A DNA stretch of 64,000 bases from JACMLD01 sp039916305. Its GTDB lineage: Bacteria > Bacteroidota > Bacteroidia > Chitinophagales > Chitinophagaceae. Shown in pieces: positions 52,558 through 61,479 of this stretch; positions within the stretch are counted from its first letter, which is position 1, and the number at the start of each line of letters is the position of its first letter. Under the pieces are notes generated by a model. That model made no database searches. It was not told the origin of the DNA and was given only the letters and a program-made list of their open reading frames with translations. Location of the stretch: assembly GCA_039916305.1 (NCBI GenBank), contig JBDSLR010000028.1:1-64000 (forward strand). The letters run 5' to 3'. A program made the translations under genes and the position numbers.

Positions 52558-53736
52558 ATGCAAACGCCAGAATTGTCAATTGTAATCCCCTGTCTTAATG
52601 AAGCTGCTTCGCTGCCTTACAGCCTGCAAAAGGCCACCTCATTTTTAACGGATAACAATATTAATGGCGAAATAATACTGGCAGATAATGGAAGTGAGGA
52701 TCAATCCGTACTAATTGGCAGTCGGTTTAATTGTGTTGTTACTATTGAAAAGCAGAAGGGATATGGCAATGTAATTATGGCTGGAATAAAAGCTGCAAAG
52801 GGTAAGTATATTATCATTGGCGATGCAGATGACAGTTATGATTTTTCTGCTATTATGCCTTTTCTTATTTTGCTGAGGGAAGGATATGATCTTGTTATCG
52901 GCAACCGGTTCAAAGGCGGTATACAAAAAAATGCCATGCCTTTTTTGCACCGCTATATCGGAAACCCGGTTTTATCTTTTACCGGGCGTCTATTTTTTCA
53001 AATTCCGATTGGTGATTTTCACTGCGGTATCCGCGGTTTATCGATGCACTGTTTCAATCAGCTTGAATTGAAAACCACAGGAATGGAATTTGCTTCAGAA
53101 ATGATTGTAAAAGCGGCGTTACTGCGCCTGAAAATTACGGAGACACCAGTGATACTGTATACAGATAAGCGCAAAACCGGTTCGCACCTAAGAACCTGGA
53201 GGGACGGCTGGCGTCACCTGCGGTTTCTTCTTCTATACAGCCCCCGGTGGCTTTTTCTTATTCCAGGAATTATATTATTGCTGATTGGTTTGCTCGGTTC
53301 TTCCCTGCTGATTGCAGGTCCGGTTAATTTCCTTGGTAAAAGACTGGATATACATACGCTTATGTATACTGCTGGTTTTGTACTGATGGGATTTCAGCTG
53401 GTAAGTTTTTATGTATTTACACGCTTGTATACATTAACACATGGGCTGGTTCCGGCAAAAGAAAGGTTTGCCCGTTTTTTTTCTTTTTTTAATCTCGAAC
53501 GTGGAATTATTGCTGGTGCAATTTTAATTGGCGGCGGTGTTTACCTTAACGTAAAATCATTTTTATACTGGAAAGACAATGGATTTGGAGATATTAACCC
53601 GGCAAAGGTATTGAGGTGGGTTATTCCTTCTGTAACCCTTGTTTTGCTGGGTCTGCAAATCATTATTTCCTGCTTTTACCTAAGTATATTATCTATCAAA
53701 AGCAATTCTCCGGATAAACCAACTAATAACTTATAG
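52558..53736 (+). CDS. GT2 glycosyltransferase with C-terminal membrane helices (DPM1/GtrB-like)
   Basis: From the ATG at 52558 the protein has 392 residues. The N-terminal GT-A domain has LSIVIPCLNEAASLP, the nucleotide site GDADDSYDF and GNRFKGG, and GIRGLSMHCF. About four membrane helices follow after residue 220. The layout is that of polyprenyl-phosphate sugar transferases, which load a sugar on undecaprenyl phosphate for a GT39-type enzyme to use outside. The next gene is such an enzyme, so the pair makes a coherent lipid-linked sugar transfer step. Confidence 0.9.
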   Translation: MQTPELSIVIPCLNEAASLPYSLQKATSFLTDNNINGEIILADNGSEDQSVLIGSRFNCVVTIEKQKGYGNVIMAGIKAAKGKYIIIGDADDSYDFSAIMPFLILLREGYDLVIGNRFKGGIQKNAMPFLHRYIGNPVLSFTGRLFFQIPIGDFHCGIRGLSMHCFNQLELKTTGMEFASEMIVKAALLRLKITETPVILYTDKRKTGSHLRTWRDGWRHLRFLLLYSPRWLFLIPGIILLLIGLLGSSLLIAGPVNFLGKRLDIHTLMYTAGFVLMGFQLVSFYVFTRLYTLTHGLVPAKERFARFFSFFNLERGIIAGAILIGGGVYLNVKSFLYWKDNGFGDINPAKVLRWVIPSVTLVLLGLQIIISCFYLSILSIKSNSPDKPTNNL

Positions 53737-53738
53737 AC

Positions 53739-55340
53739 TTGTTGCAGCCACAGACGCATAAATGGATAGTCGGCATTCTGCTATTGTTGTACGCGGTTAT
53801 ACAGTCGTACTGTATTCAACAGCTTTCAGTTAACTATGATGAAGGATTGTTCTCTTATTATGGTGCAACCATTCTTAAAGGGCGGGGGAATAAAGATATT
53901 GTCAAGTTTGACAGCAAGCTGCCCATTACTGCACTGAATATGCTGCCACGGGCGGTGGAGCAGCTGTGCCAGCCCCGCCTTAAAAGAGCGGATGCTTATA
54001 TTGATATTATGAGAGGGCGTTACATTTCCTTGTTGGTGACCGTTATACTGGCACTATTCGTTTGGGCCTGGTCTACCCAGCTATATGGATTACCTGCAGG
54101 CCTGTTCAGCTGCACTGTTTTTTTGCTCTGCCCCAATTTTTTAGCGCATGGCATTTTTGTTTCCTCTGATATCTTTGCGTGTTTATTTACTACCGCCAGT
54201 TTTTATTTTCTGTGGAAATTTAATAAAGCAGACAAAGTAAAATACTTTATCCTGGCAAGTACCATGGTGGCCCTGGCGCAGGTAGCAAAGTTTTCAATGG
54301 TACACCTCCTGTTACTATTCCCCCTGTTGATGTTAACCGGAGATTTTATAAAGGGGCGGAGTATGTCTGGGCGTAAGTGGAGCATCAGCCAGCTTGGCGG
54401 CCTTCTTGTTTTATTTGCTGTCATTAATTGGTTTGTGATTTGTGTCGCTCATCTGTTCTACGGAATGTTTATACCCCTGGATCAGTACAAGTTCAGTAGT
54501 ACCACTTTTCAGCACCTGCAATCCATGCTGCAGGGAGCAGGTAGCTGGCTGCGCATCCCTTTTCCTTCATCCTATATTAAAAGTATGGATGCTGTTATTT
54601 ATTTTGACCACCTGGGCGGAGGTGCGGCAGGAAGCCTTAACGGCCCTTCTTATCTATTGGGAAAAAGCAGCGGAAAAGGTTTCTGGTATTATTATTTTGT
54701 AGTGCTGTTCTACAAGCTACCATTACCCGTTTTAATAATGTTATTTATCAGCGTAGTTTACTACATCCGCACTTTCAAGCGGGCATCGTTTTTTCAAAAT
54801 GATGTATATATTCTGTTACCCGCCATGTATTTTATTATCTACCTGAATTTTTTTTATTCCACGCAGCTCGGCATCAGGCATATAATGATAATCTTGCCAC
54901 TTCTGTATATTTTCTGTGGTGTTTTCTTACAGGCAGCAGGTAAGGCGACAGGAGTTTACATTATCTGTGCGCTGCTGGCCTGGCAATGCATATCAGTAGG
55001 AAGGTATTTCCCCCATTTCCTTCCTTATACAAATGAGTTGATACCAGATAAGAAAATGGCATATCAAAAGCTGGCGGATAGCAATATTTGTTACGGGGAA
55101 GGAGGGAAATACCTGGAACATTACCTGGATCTTCATCCAGGGGCACAATACCTGCCTCCAAAAATTGCATCAGGGCAAATAATAATGGAAGTCAATGAAA
55201 TGCTTAATCTCAATATTGCTACCATGCATAAATTTGATTGGGTAAGGGCGCTGACACCCGTAGATCACATACATTCGCAATACCTTATTTTTGAAGTGAG
55301 CCCGGCACAGGCAGATTCGCTGAAAAAAGTACATCAGTAA
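53739..55340 (+). CDS. GT39/PMT-type membrane glycosyltransferase
   Basis: The 533-residue protein has about ten membrane helices and the first-loop acidic pair in SVNYDEGLFSYYG, the catalytic region of PMT/ArnT-type GT-C enzymes that use polyprenyl-phosphate sugars. The C-terminal part (about 440-533) is soluble and periplasmic. There is no ATG in range: translation most likely starts at TTG 53739 or 53742, only 2 bases after the GT2 stop. The acceptor is unknown, either a protein or a lipid. Confidence 0.78.
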   Translation: MLQPQTHKWIVGILLLLYAVIQSYCIQQLSVNYDEGLFSYYGATILKGRGNKDIVKFDSKLPITALNMLPRAVEQLCQPRLKRADAYIDIMRGRYISLLVTVILALFVWAWSTQLYGLPAGLFSCTVFLLCPNFLAHGIFVSSDIFACLFTTASFYFLWKFNKADKVKYFILASTMVALAQVAKFSMVHLLLLFPLLMLTGDFIKGRSMSGRKWSISQLGGLLVLFAVINWFVICVAHLFYGMFIPLDQYKFSSTTFQHLQSMLQGAGSWLRIPFPSSYIKSMDAVIYFDHLGGGAAGSLNGPSYLLGKSSGKGFWYYYFVVLFYKLPLPVLIMLFISVVYYIRTFKRASFFQNDVYILLPAMYFIIYLNFFYSTQLGIRHIMIILPLLYIFCGVFLQAAGKATGVYIICALLAWQCISVGRYFPHFLPYTNELIPDKKMAYQKLADSNICYGEGGKYLEHYLDLHPGAQYLPPKIASGQIIMEVNEMLNLNIATMHKFDWVRALTPVDHIHSQYLIFEVSPAQADSLKKVHQ

Positions 55341-55343
55341 GAC

Positions 55344-56882
55344 ATGAAACAAGTGACGCGATTTTTTGGTAAGAATAGTATACATAGCTTTTTACTGCCT
55401 GTTTTTTTTACCCTGCATAATTACATCCAGTATTACGGCCTGGTATCTGTGGGCGTTGCGTTAAAAACAATGGCCATTATTATGCTGGTGCTGCTGTTTT
55501 TGTTCTTGCTGCTGTTTTTATTTACAAGGCATGTTGCACGTTGCTTACAAATAATAACCCTTATTTCATTTGTTTTTTTATTCTACGGCATTATCAAAGA
55601 TTTTATCAGCAAAACTGCCGGCCTGCCTTTCTTTGCAAGCTATTCAGTTTTACTACCGCTGATGTTATTGTGTACCCTGGTGCTTTGTGCGGTGATATGG
55701 AGAAAAAAAGATTTTTTCAGAATCAACCTGTTTCAGAATGTACTGCTGTTATTATTTATTCTTGCAGACACAGGGCAGATGATATTTACGCAGAGCCAAT
55801 TTTTTCTGAGTAAAAATATGCTTGTAAAAAAGGATTTGTTGCAAGCCGGCAACGTCAGCAGGCCCGCTGAACGGCCTGATGTATATTATCTTCTTTTTGA
55901 CTGCTACCCGGGAACGGGATTTCTGCGCAATTTTATGCAGTTCGATAACAGTCCTATGGATTCCACTTTACAGGGCAGGGGGTTCAGGGTTATTAATGAC
56001 TCAAGAAGCAATTATAATCGCACCGTTTTTTCCATGGCATCAGCGCTCAATTTTGAATACCTGCATAATATTAATAATAACACAGTTATTACGCCACAAA
56101 CCTATACGCAGTCAAGGCTTAGTATAAAATATGGGGCTGTGCCGGAACTGTTTGATCATCTTGGATACAAACTGTATAATTTATCCATCTTTGAAATCGG
56201 TCATCAGCCGCCCCTTCACCGGGAAGATTTTTTAACATTGCCGGAACAGCGTGTTTTGCTTTATAATACTTTGGGAGAAAGGTTCAAGGCAGATGTTTTA
56301 TGGAACTTTATTTCAGGGAAATACAGCATTGGATTGCTCCGTAAGGTATATGTTGTACAGCAATCTGAAGTAGTGGCGGCAGAAGTTGAAAAAAGAGCTT
56401 TTAATGATAAAGTGGCGGACTCACTTCAATCCATTCCGCGTAAAAGGGATAGTCTACCCAAATTTGTATACGCGCATTTCTATCTGCCTCATCCACCGTT
56501 TTTCTACGATGAAAAAGGAAATTCCAACGACCTTAATTTTGTAGTAACTGAAAAATCACTTCTTGACAAACACTTATTTATTTCATACCTGCAGTATACC
56601 AATAAAGTGATGTTAAGGATGATAGACAGTATACTAGTAAATGCACAGCGCCCACCTGTAATTATTGTGCAGAGCGACCATGGGTTCAGGGATTTTGAAG
56701 GCGGCCCCAGCGCACCATATTTGTTTTTTAAAAATTACATTGCTTTTTACTTTCCCGACAGGGATTATCATGGGTTGTACGATACATTGAGCAATGTGAA
56801 CACATTTCCGATAGTATTCAACAAATATTTTAATACACGTATTCCCATGCAAAAGGATACGTCTACTTTCTTACCTTATTAA
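55344..56882 (+). CDS. Membrane-anchored sulfatase-like (alkaline phosphatase superfamily) protein
   Basis: The 512-residue protein has five or so membrane helices in the first 165 residues and a periplasmic domain with DVYYLLFDCYPG, SNYNRTVFSMASALN (a threonine at the place of the nucleophile) and the metal motif VQSDHGFRD. The layout resembles phosphoethanolamine or glycerol-phosphate transferases (LtaS/EptA type) and other membrane sulfatase-like enzymes. It would modify an envelope lipid or glycan outside the cytoplasm. It follows the GT39-type gene by 3 bases. Confidence 0.8.
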   Translation: MKQVTRFFGKNSIHSFLLPVFFTLHNYIQYYGLVSVGVALKTMAIIMLVLLFLFLLLFLFTRHVARCLQIITLISFVFLFYGIIKDFISKTAGLPFFASYSVLLPLMLLCTLVLCAVIWRKKDFFRINLFQNVLLLLFILADTGQMIFTQSQFFLSKNMLVKKDLLQAGNVSRPAERPDVYYLLFDCYPGTGFLRNFMQFDNSPMDSTLQGRGFRVINDSRSNYNRTVFSMASALNFEYLHNINNNTVITPQTYTQSRLSIKYGAVPELFDHLGYKLYNLSIFEIGHQPPLHREDFLTLPEQRVLLYNTLGERFKADVLWNFISGKYSIGLLRKVYVVQQSEVVAAEVEKRAFNDKVADSLQSIPRKRDSLPKFVYAHFYLPHPPFFYDEKGNSNDLNFVVTEKSLLDKHLFISYLQYTNKVMLRMIDSILVNAQRPPVIIVQSDHGFRDFEGGPSAPYLFFKNYIAFYFPDRDYHGLYDTLSNVNTFPIVFNKYFNTRIPMQKDTSTFLPY

Positions 56883-56919
56883 TTTAATTAATACATTCGT
56901 GCAGTAAACAAAGCCTATA

Positions 56920-57906
56920 ATGACAGAAACGCAGATTACGACAAGCAAAGAAATTATCAGCAGTATATATAACACCCCCTTGCTGGAACTTATTTACCGT
57001 GCAGCAACCGTGCATCGCCAGCACCATGATACAGCAGAGGTGCAGGTATGTACGCTACTGTCTATTAAAACAGGTGGTTGCAGCGAGGACTGTGCCTACT
57101 GTCCGCAGGCGGCACGTTACAATACCGGCGTTAATGTACAGGCTTTGATGCAGACCGCAGATGTTATGGAATATGCGGCCAAAGCCAAAGCAGCGGGTTC
57201 CACAAGATTTTGCATGGGTGCCGCCTGGCGCGAAGTGCGCGATAACCGCGATTTTGACCGGGTTATCGAAATGGTAAAAGGCGTTAATACATTGGGGATG
57301 GAGGTTTGTTGTACCATGGGGATGCTCACTGGGGAGCAGGCAAAAAAATTGCACGATGCCGGTTTATATGCCTACAACCATAATATTGACACTTCGGAAG
57401 AACATTATTCAGATATTATTACCACCCGAACCTACACAGATCGTTTGCAAACGCTGGATAATGTACGCCGCGCTGGTATTAGCGTGTGCAGTGGCGGTAT
57501 TATCGGCTTGGGCGAGACACACGAGGATCGTATTGGTATGCTCTTTACGCTTTGCAATCTTGCCACCCACCCGGAGAGCGTACCCATTAATGCATTGGTA
57601 AGAGTAAAAGGAACGCCACTCCAAGACAATGAAAAAACTGATATATGGGATATGGTGCGTATGATTGCAACAGCCCGCATCATTATGCCCAAAACAATGG
57701 TACGCCTGAGTGCAGGAAGAACTGAGATGAGTATAGCAGAACAGGCCATGTGTTTTATGGCCGGTGCTAACTCTATTTTTGCAGGCGATAAATTACTTAC
57801 TACGCCCAATCCTTCTTTTGATGAAGATATGAAAATGTTTAATTTACTTGGTTTACAGGCAAGAGCAGCATTTAAAGAAGACAAGGTAGCAAGCACTACC
57901 GCATGA
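56920..57906 (+). CDS. bioB: Biotin synthase
   Basis: The 328-residue protein has the radical SAM cluster motif C54-x3-C58-x2-C61 in GGCSEDCAYCPQ, and further BioB signatures YNHNIDTS, SGGIIGLGET, NALVRVKGTPL and FMAGANSIFAGDKLLTT, with the [2Fe-2S] arginine/cysteine positions kept (RFCMGAAWR, EVCCTMGML). It inserts sulfur into dethiobiotin. No other bio gene and no BirA-type operator is visible in the 37-base spacer after the sulfatase-like gene. Confidence 0.96.
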   Translation: MTETQITTSKEIISSIYNTPLLELIYRAATVHRQHHDTAEVQVCTLLSIKTGGCSEDCAYCPQAARYNTGVNVQALMQTADVMEYAAKAKAAGSTRFCMGAAWREVRDNRDFDRVIEMVKGVNTLGMEVCCTMGMLTGEQAKKLHDAGLYAYNHNIDTSEEHYSDIITTRTYTDRLQTLDNVRRAGISVCSGGIIGLGETHEDRIGMLFTLCNLATHPESVPINALVRVKGTPLQDNEKTDIWDMVRMIATARIIMPKTMVRLSAGRTEMSIAEQAMCFMAGANSIFAGDKLLTTPNPSFDEDMKMFNLLGLQARAAFKEDKVASTTA

Positions 57907-57920
57907 GTGCGCGTTTGTAC

Positions 57921-58346
57921 TTATGGCTGCATTGTCACCAATCCAGGCAGGTTGGCTGTTACTTCGGAACATATATACTGAAGGCCTGCATTTACCTGCC
58001 TGATGGCATCAAACACTTCCTCATAAGAAGAATTTTTGGTTACATAACCGCGGGCGCCCGCCTGCAGCATACGTTTAACATACATGGCATCCATATGCAT
58101 AGACATGCCAATAACTTTTACGCCAGGATGCCGTTTTGTAATTATCTCAGTGGCCTCTATACCATTCAGCGGCTGCATATTGATGTCCATTAAAAAAATA
58201 TCGGGTTTGTACATGGATGCAGCATGAATTGCTTCCTGTCCGTTACAGCATTTGGCCACCACTTCAAAATCGGAATTGGACGCTAATATAAAATGCCATA
58301 TTTCTCTCACCTGGCGGTGATCATCAGCAAGTGCTACTTTAATCAT
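57921..58346 (-). CDS. Receiver-only response regulator of the NarL subfamily
   Basis: The 141-residue protein has a full receiver domain with D8-D9, the phospho-acceptor D54 in FLMDINMQPLNG, S82, and K104 in GYVTKNSS. The sequence then reads IRQVNAGLQYICSEV, the usual linker to a LuxR-type helix-turn-helix, but ends 12 residues later, so the DNA-binding domain is missing. Either it is a natural single-domain regulator or a truncated one. No kinase is adjacent. Confidence 0.85.
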   Translation of the reverse strand: MIKVALADDHRQVREIWHFILASNSDFEVVAKCCNGQEAIHAASMYKPDIFLMDINMQPLNGIEATEIITKRHPGVKVIGMSMHMDAMYVKRMLQAGARGYVTKNSSYEEVFDAIRQVNAGLQYICSEVTANLPGLVTMQP

Positions 58347-58908
58347 AGGTCTTGGTATATTTTATTGCTTAATAAAGACGGAAATAAAATTGCAGTACTT
58401 GCAATGTTATTTTTTTTAACACAGCATCATATACGGGGTTATTAATTAGTTGGTTTTCTTAATGGAAAGGAAAACGTGATATACAGTCATCGTAAATGTA
58501 TTCAACTAATAGCAACTAATAAAAACTGATTATAGTTAATCTTTCCGTAGGAATTATGTATAATATGCTAAGGTTTTACACGTATCAGCGTCCGCGATGT
58601 TCTAAAAAGTTCATTAAGTGTAGCCTATACCGTGAAGCAGTAGCCGCTAAAGTAAGTTTACATACCCGCGAACCCATACAGGTAGCAGTTACCAGGATAG
58701 TTATTATTGCCTGCTATTGTTTAGACTATGGAACGCACACATTGGCAATTGCAGGAATGCACTAAAACAAAAAAATCCCCCATAGACATGAGGGATCATT
58801 TTTAACCTTTAAAACAACCAATATAAAAAGTTTACCGGTACTATAACATAGACTGTATATTATTTATAAATGGTTGCAAGCACTTTTTATTTTTTTACAA
58901 ATTACATT
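58347..58908. other. Intergenic region between receiver gene and lon
   Basis: About 560 bases. Apart from the lon terminator (58763-58796), I see no gene or clear promoter. A plus-strand open frame at 58556 has no family signature. The sequence is A+T rich. Confidence 0.45.
58763..58796 (-). terminator. Terminator of lon
   Basis: On the minus strand ATCCCTCAT and ATGGGGGAT form a stem with one mismatch (58775-58796) around a 4-base loop, followed by TTTTTTTGTTTT (58774-58763). It lies about 113 bases after the lon stop. Confidence 0.75.
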
Positions 58909-61314
58909 TTAGTTAACCAATGCCATATCAAGTACCTGTTGCATTGTTTTTACGTAATTGAATTTGACGCCTTTTATAAAGGCCGATTCAATTTCCTGGA
59001 CATCCTTTTCATTTTGCCAGCATAAAATAATTTCCCTCAGTCCTGCACGCTTGGCCGCCAATACTTTCTCTTTAATGCCACCCACAGGTAATACCTGGCC
59101 ACGCAGCGTTATTTCTCCCGTCATAGCAAGATAGGGTTTTACTCTCCTGCCCGTTAGTGCAGAAGCTACTGCCGTCATCATCGTAACCCCTGCACTTGGC
59201 CCGTCTTTAGGTACTGCACCTTCAGGCACATGTATATGTATATTATTTTTAATAAATAATTGCGGATTGATATTCAATTTTTTTGCGTTGGACTGCAAAT
59301 AAGTTAATGCGGTGGTGGCACTTTCTTTCATTACGTTACCCAGGTTGCCGGTCATTTTTACTTCTCCTTTCCCTTCGCTGAGGCTGGTCTCAATAAAAAG
59401 TATGTCGCCACCCACATAGGTCCATGCAAGGCCTACTGCAACGCCGGCCATATTAGCCGTTTTATATATTTCATTGCTGTAACGCGGCTTACCTAAAATC
59501 CTTTCCACATCTCCATGAGAAAGCGTAGGCTTCAATTTTCCTTTGGTAGCAAATTCCTTTGCCTGGTTGCGCATCATGGAAGCCAGTTGCCTGTCCAGTT
59601 CGCGTACGCCGCTTTCACGGGTGTAGTCTTCAATTATTTTCTCCAATACTTTGTCGCTGATCTTAAAATTCATTTTCTCCAGGCCGTGCAGATCTTTTTG
59701 CCGGGGTACCAGGTGGCGTTTGGCTATTTCCACTTTTTCTTCTACTGCGTAGCCGCTCAAATCTATTATTTCCAGGCGGTCCCTTAGTGCTGGTTGTATA
59801 TTGGCAATGTTATTCGCGGTAGCAATAAACAGCACTTTACTCAGATCATATTCCAGTTCCAGGTAATTGTCGTAGAAAGAATGGTTCTGTTCCGGGTCCA
59901 GTACTTCCAGCAGGGCTGAAGAAGGATCTCCCCGGTGGTCATTACCTACTTTATCAATTTCATCCAGTATCATAACGGGGTTGCTGGATTTTATTTTTTT
60001 GATCGACTGTACAACCCTGCCAGGCATGGCGCCAATATAGGTTTTGCGGTGACCGCGTATTTCGCTTTCATCATGCAGCCCGCCTAAACTGAGCCGCACA
60101 TATTTTCTGCCAATGGCGTTGGCAATGCTTTTTCCCAAGGATGTTTTGCCAATACCGGGAGGACCAACAAAGCAAAGTATTGGGCTTTTCATATCACCCT
60201 TTAATTTCAGTACGGCCAGGTATTCTAAAATTCTTTCTTTTATTTTATCCATGCCATAATGATCATGGTCCAAAACTTTCTTGGCTTTCTTAAGGTCATA
60301 CATATCTGCTGTATAATCTTCCCAGGGCAGTTCCAGCAGCAGGTCTATATGATTGTATACAACAGAATAATCCGGGGTACTGGGGTGCATCCTTTCCAAC
60401 TTTTCAATACCTTTTTGAAACATTTCCTTAGCAGCTTTGGGCCATTTTTTGTTCTCGGCTTTTTTCTGCATTTCTTTCAGCTCCCGGTCATTGCTGTCAC
60501 CACCAAGCTCATCCTTGATACTTTTCATTTGCTGCTGCAAAAAATATTCCCGCTGCTGCTTGTCTAATTCTGTTCTTGTTTTATTGGTTACCTTATTTTT
60601 CAATTCGGCAAACTGCAGTTCGCGCTGCAATAACTGCATCAGTATATCTGCCCTGCTTTTTATATGATTGATCTCAAGTATCTGCTGTTTTTCTGCCAGT
60701 CCTGTATTAAGATTGCTGCTTACGAAATGAATAAGAAAAGCGGGATTCTCAATATTCTTTAAAATAATAGACGCCTCAGAAGGTATGTTGGGCGATAACT
60801 GGATGATTTGCGCGGCAAGTTCTTTTATATTGGAAACATAAGCTTCAAAATCCTGGTCTTTCGGCGCTTCTTCTTCGTTTAATAATTCTATTGTGGCTTT
60901 AAAAAAGGGGTCTTCCAGTGTAATGGCACCCACTTTAAACCGGCGTTTACCCTGTATAATCACAGTAGTACCGCCATCGGGCATTTTTATGAGCTTCACA
61001 ATTTTGGCCACCGTACCAATATCTTCCAAATCGGTAATGGCAGGATCTTCTACGGTACTGTCTTTTTGCGCTATTACTCCTACCAATTTGTCAGCCTTAT
61101 AGGCTTCGTTTACGGCTTTTATGCTCTTATCCCTGCCAACGGTGATGGGCAGTACAACACCTGGAAATAAAACCGTATTTCTTAAGGGTAAAAGGGGTAA
61201 TTCTGTTGGTATCACTACTTCCTGGCCGTCATCACTGTCGTTCTCATTCAATGGTATTATGGGCATGAAATCCATCTCATCTTCAGCATTAAAAAACAAA
61301 TTTGATTCTTTCAT
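58909..61314 (-). CDS. lon: ATP-dependent protease Lon (endopeptidase La)
   Basis: From the ATG at 61314 the protein has 801 residues: the LON substrate-binding N-domain (about 36-230, LPLLPLRNTVLFPGVVLPI), an AAA+ domain with Walker A GPPGIGKTS (384-392) and Walker B VMILDEIDK, and the protease domain with S707 in PKDGPSAGV and K750 in GGIKEKVLAAKRAG, 43 residues apart as in E. coli. It degrades damaged and short-lived proteins. An upstream TTG at 61335 is unlikely. Confidence 0.97.
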   Translation of the reverse strand: MKESNLFFNAEDEMDFMPIIPLNENDSDDGQEVVIPTELPLLPLRNTVLFPGVVLPITVGRDKSIKAVNEAYKADKLVGVIAQKDSTVEDPAITDLEDIGTVAKIVKLIKMPDGGTTVIIQGKRRFKVGAITLEDPFFKATIELLNEEEAPKDQDFEAYVSNIKELAAQIIQLSPNIPSEASIILKNIENPAFLIHFVSSNLNTGLAEKQQILEINHIKSRADILMQLLQRELQFAELKNKVTNKTRTELDKQQREYFLQQQMKSIKDELGGDSNDRELKEMQKKAENKKWPKAAKEMFQKGIEKLERMHPSTPDYSVVYNHIDLLLELPWEDYTADMYDLKKAKKVLDHDHYGMDKIKERILEYLAVLKLKGDMKSPILCFVGPPGIGKTSLGKSIANAIGRKYVRLSLGGLHDESEIRGHRKTYIGAMPGRVVQSIKKIKSSNPVMILDEIDKVGNDHRGDPSSALLEVLDPEQNHSFYDNYLELEYDLSKVLFIATANNIANIQPALRDRLEIIDLSGYAVEEKVEIAKRHLVPRQKDLHGLEKMNFKISDKVLEKIIEDYTRESGVRELDRQLASMMRNQAKEFATKGKLKPTLSHGDVERILGKPRYSNEIYKTANMAGVAVGLAWTYVGGDILFIETSLSEGKGEVKMTGNLGNVMKESATTALTYLQSNAKKLNINPQLFIKNNIHIHVPEGAVPKDGPSAGVTMMTAVASALTGRRVKPYLAMTGEITLRGQVLPVGGIKEKVLAAKRAGLREIILCWQNEKDVQEIESAFIKGVKFNYVKTMQQVLDMALVN

Positions 61315-61479
61315 TAAAATTATATTCGGTGACAAAATAGCATCTGCAATACAAAAAACCTATGGTTTTTGTGCGAAGGGTGTAAGGTTCAAGATTGATG
61401 CCAGAGAACCCCTGGTTTGTTATATCCGTTTGCAAACAGGTTGAAAATGAGTTGGTTTTACGAAGATGCCACTTAACAT

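Noticed and set aside
56883..56919. BirA operator or biotin riboswitch before bioB
   Set aside because: The spacer is only 37 bases and has no matching inverted repeat.
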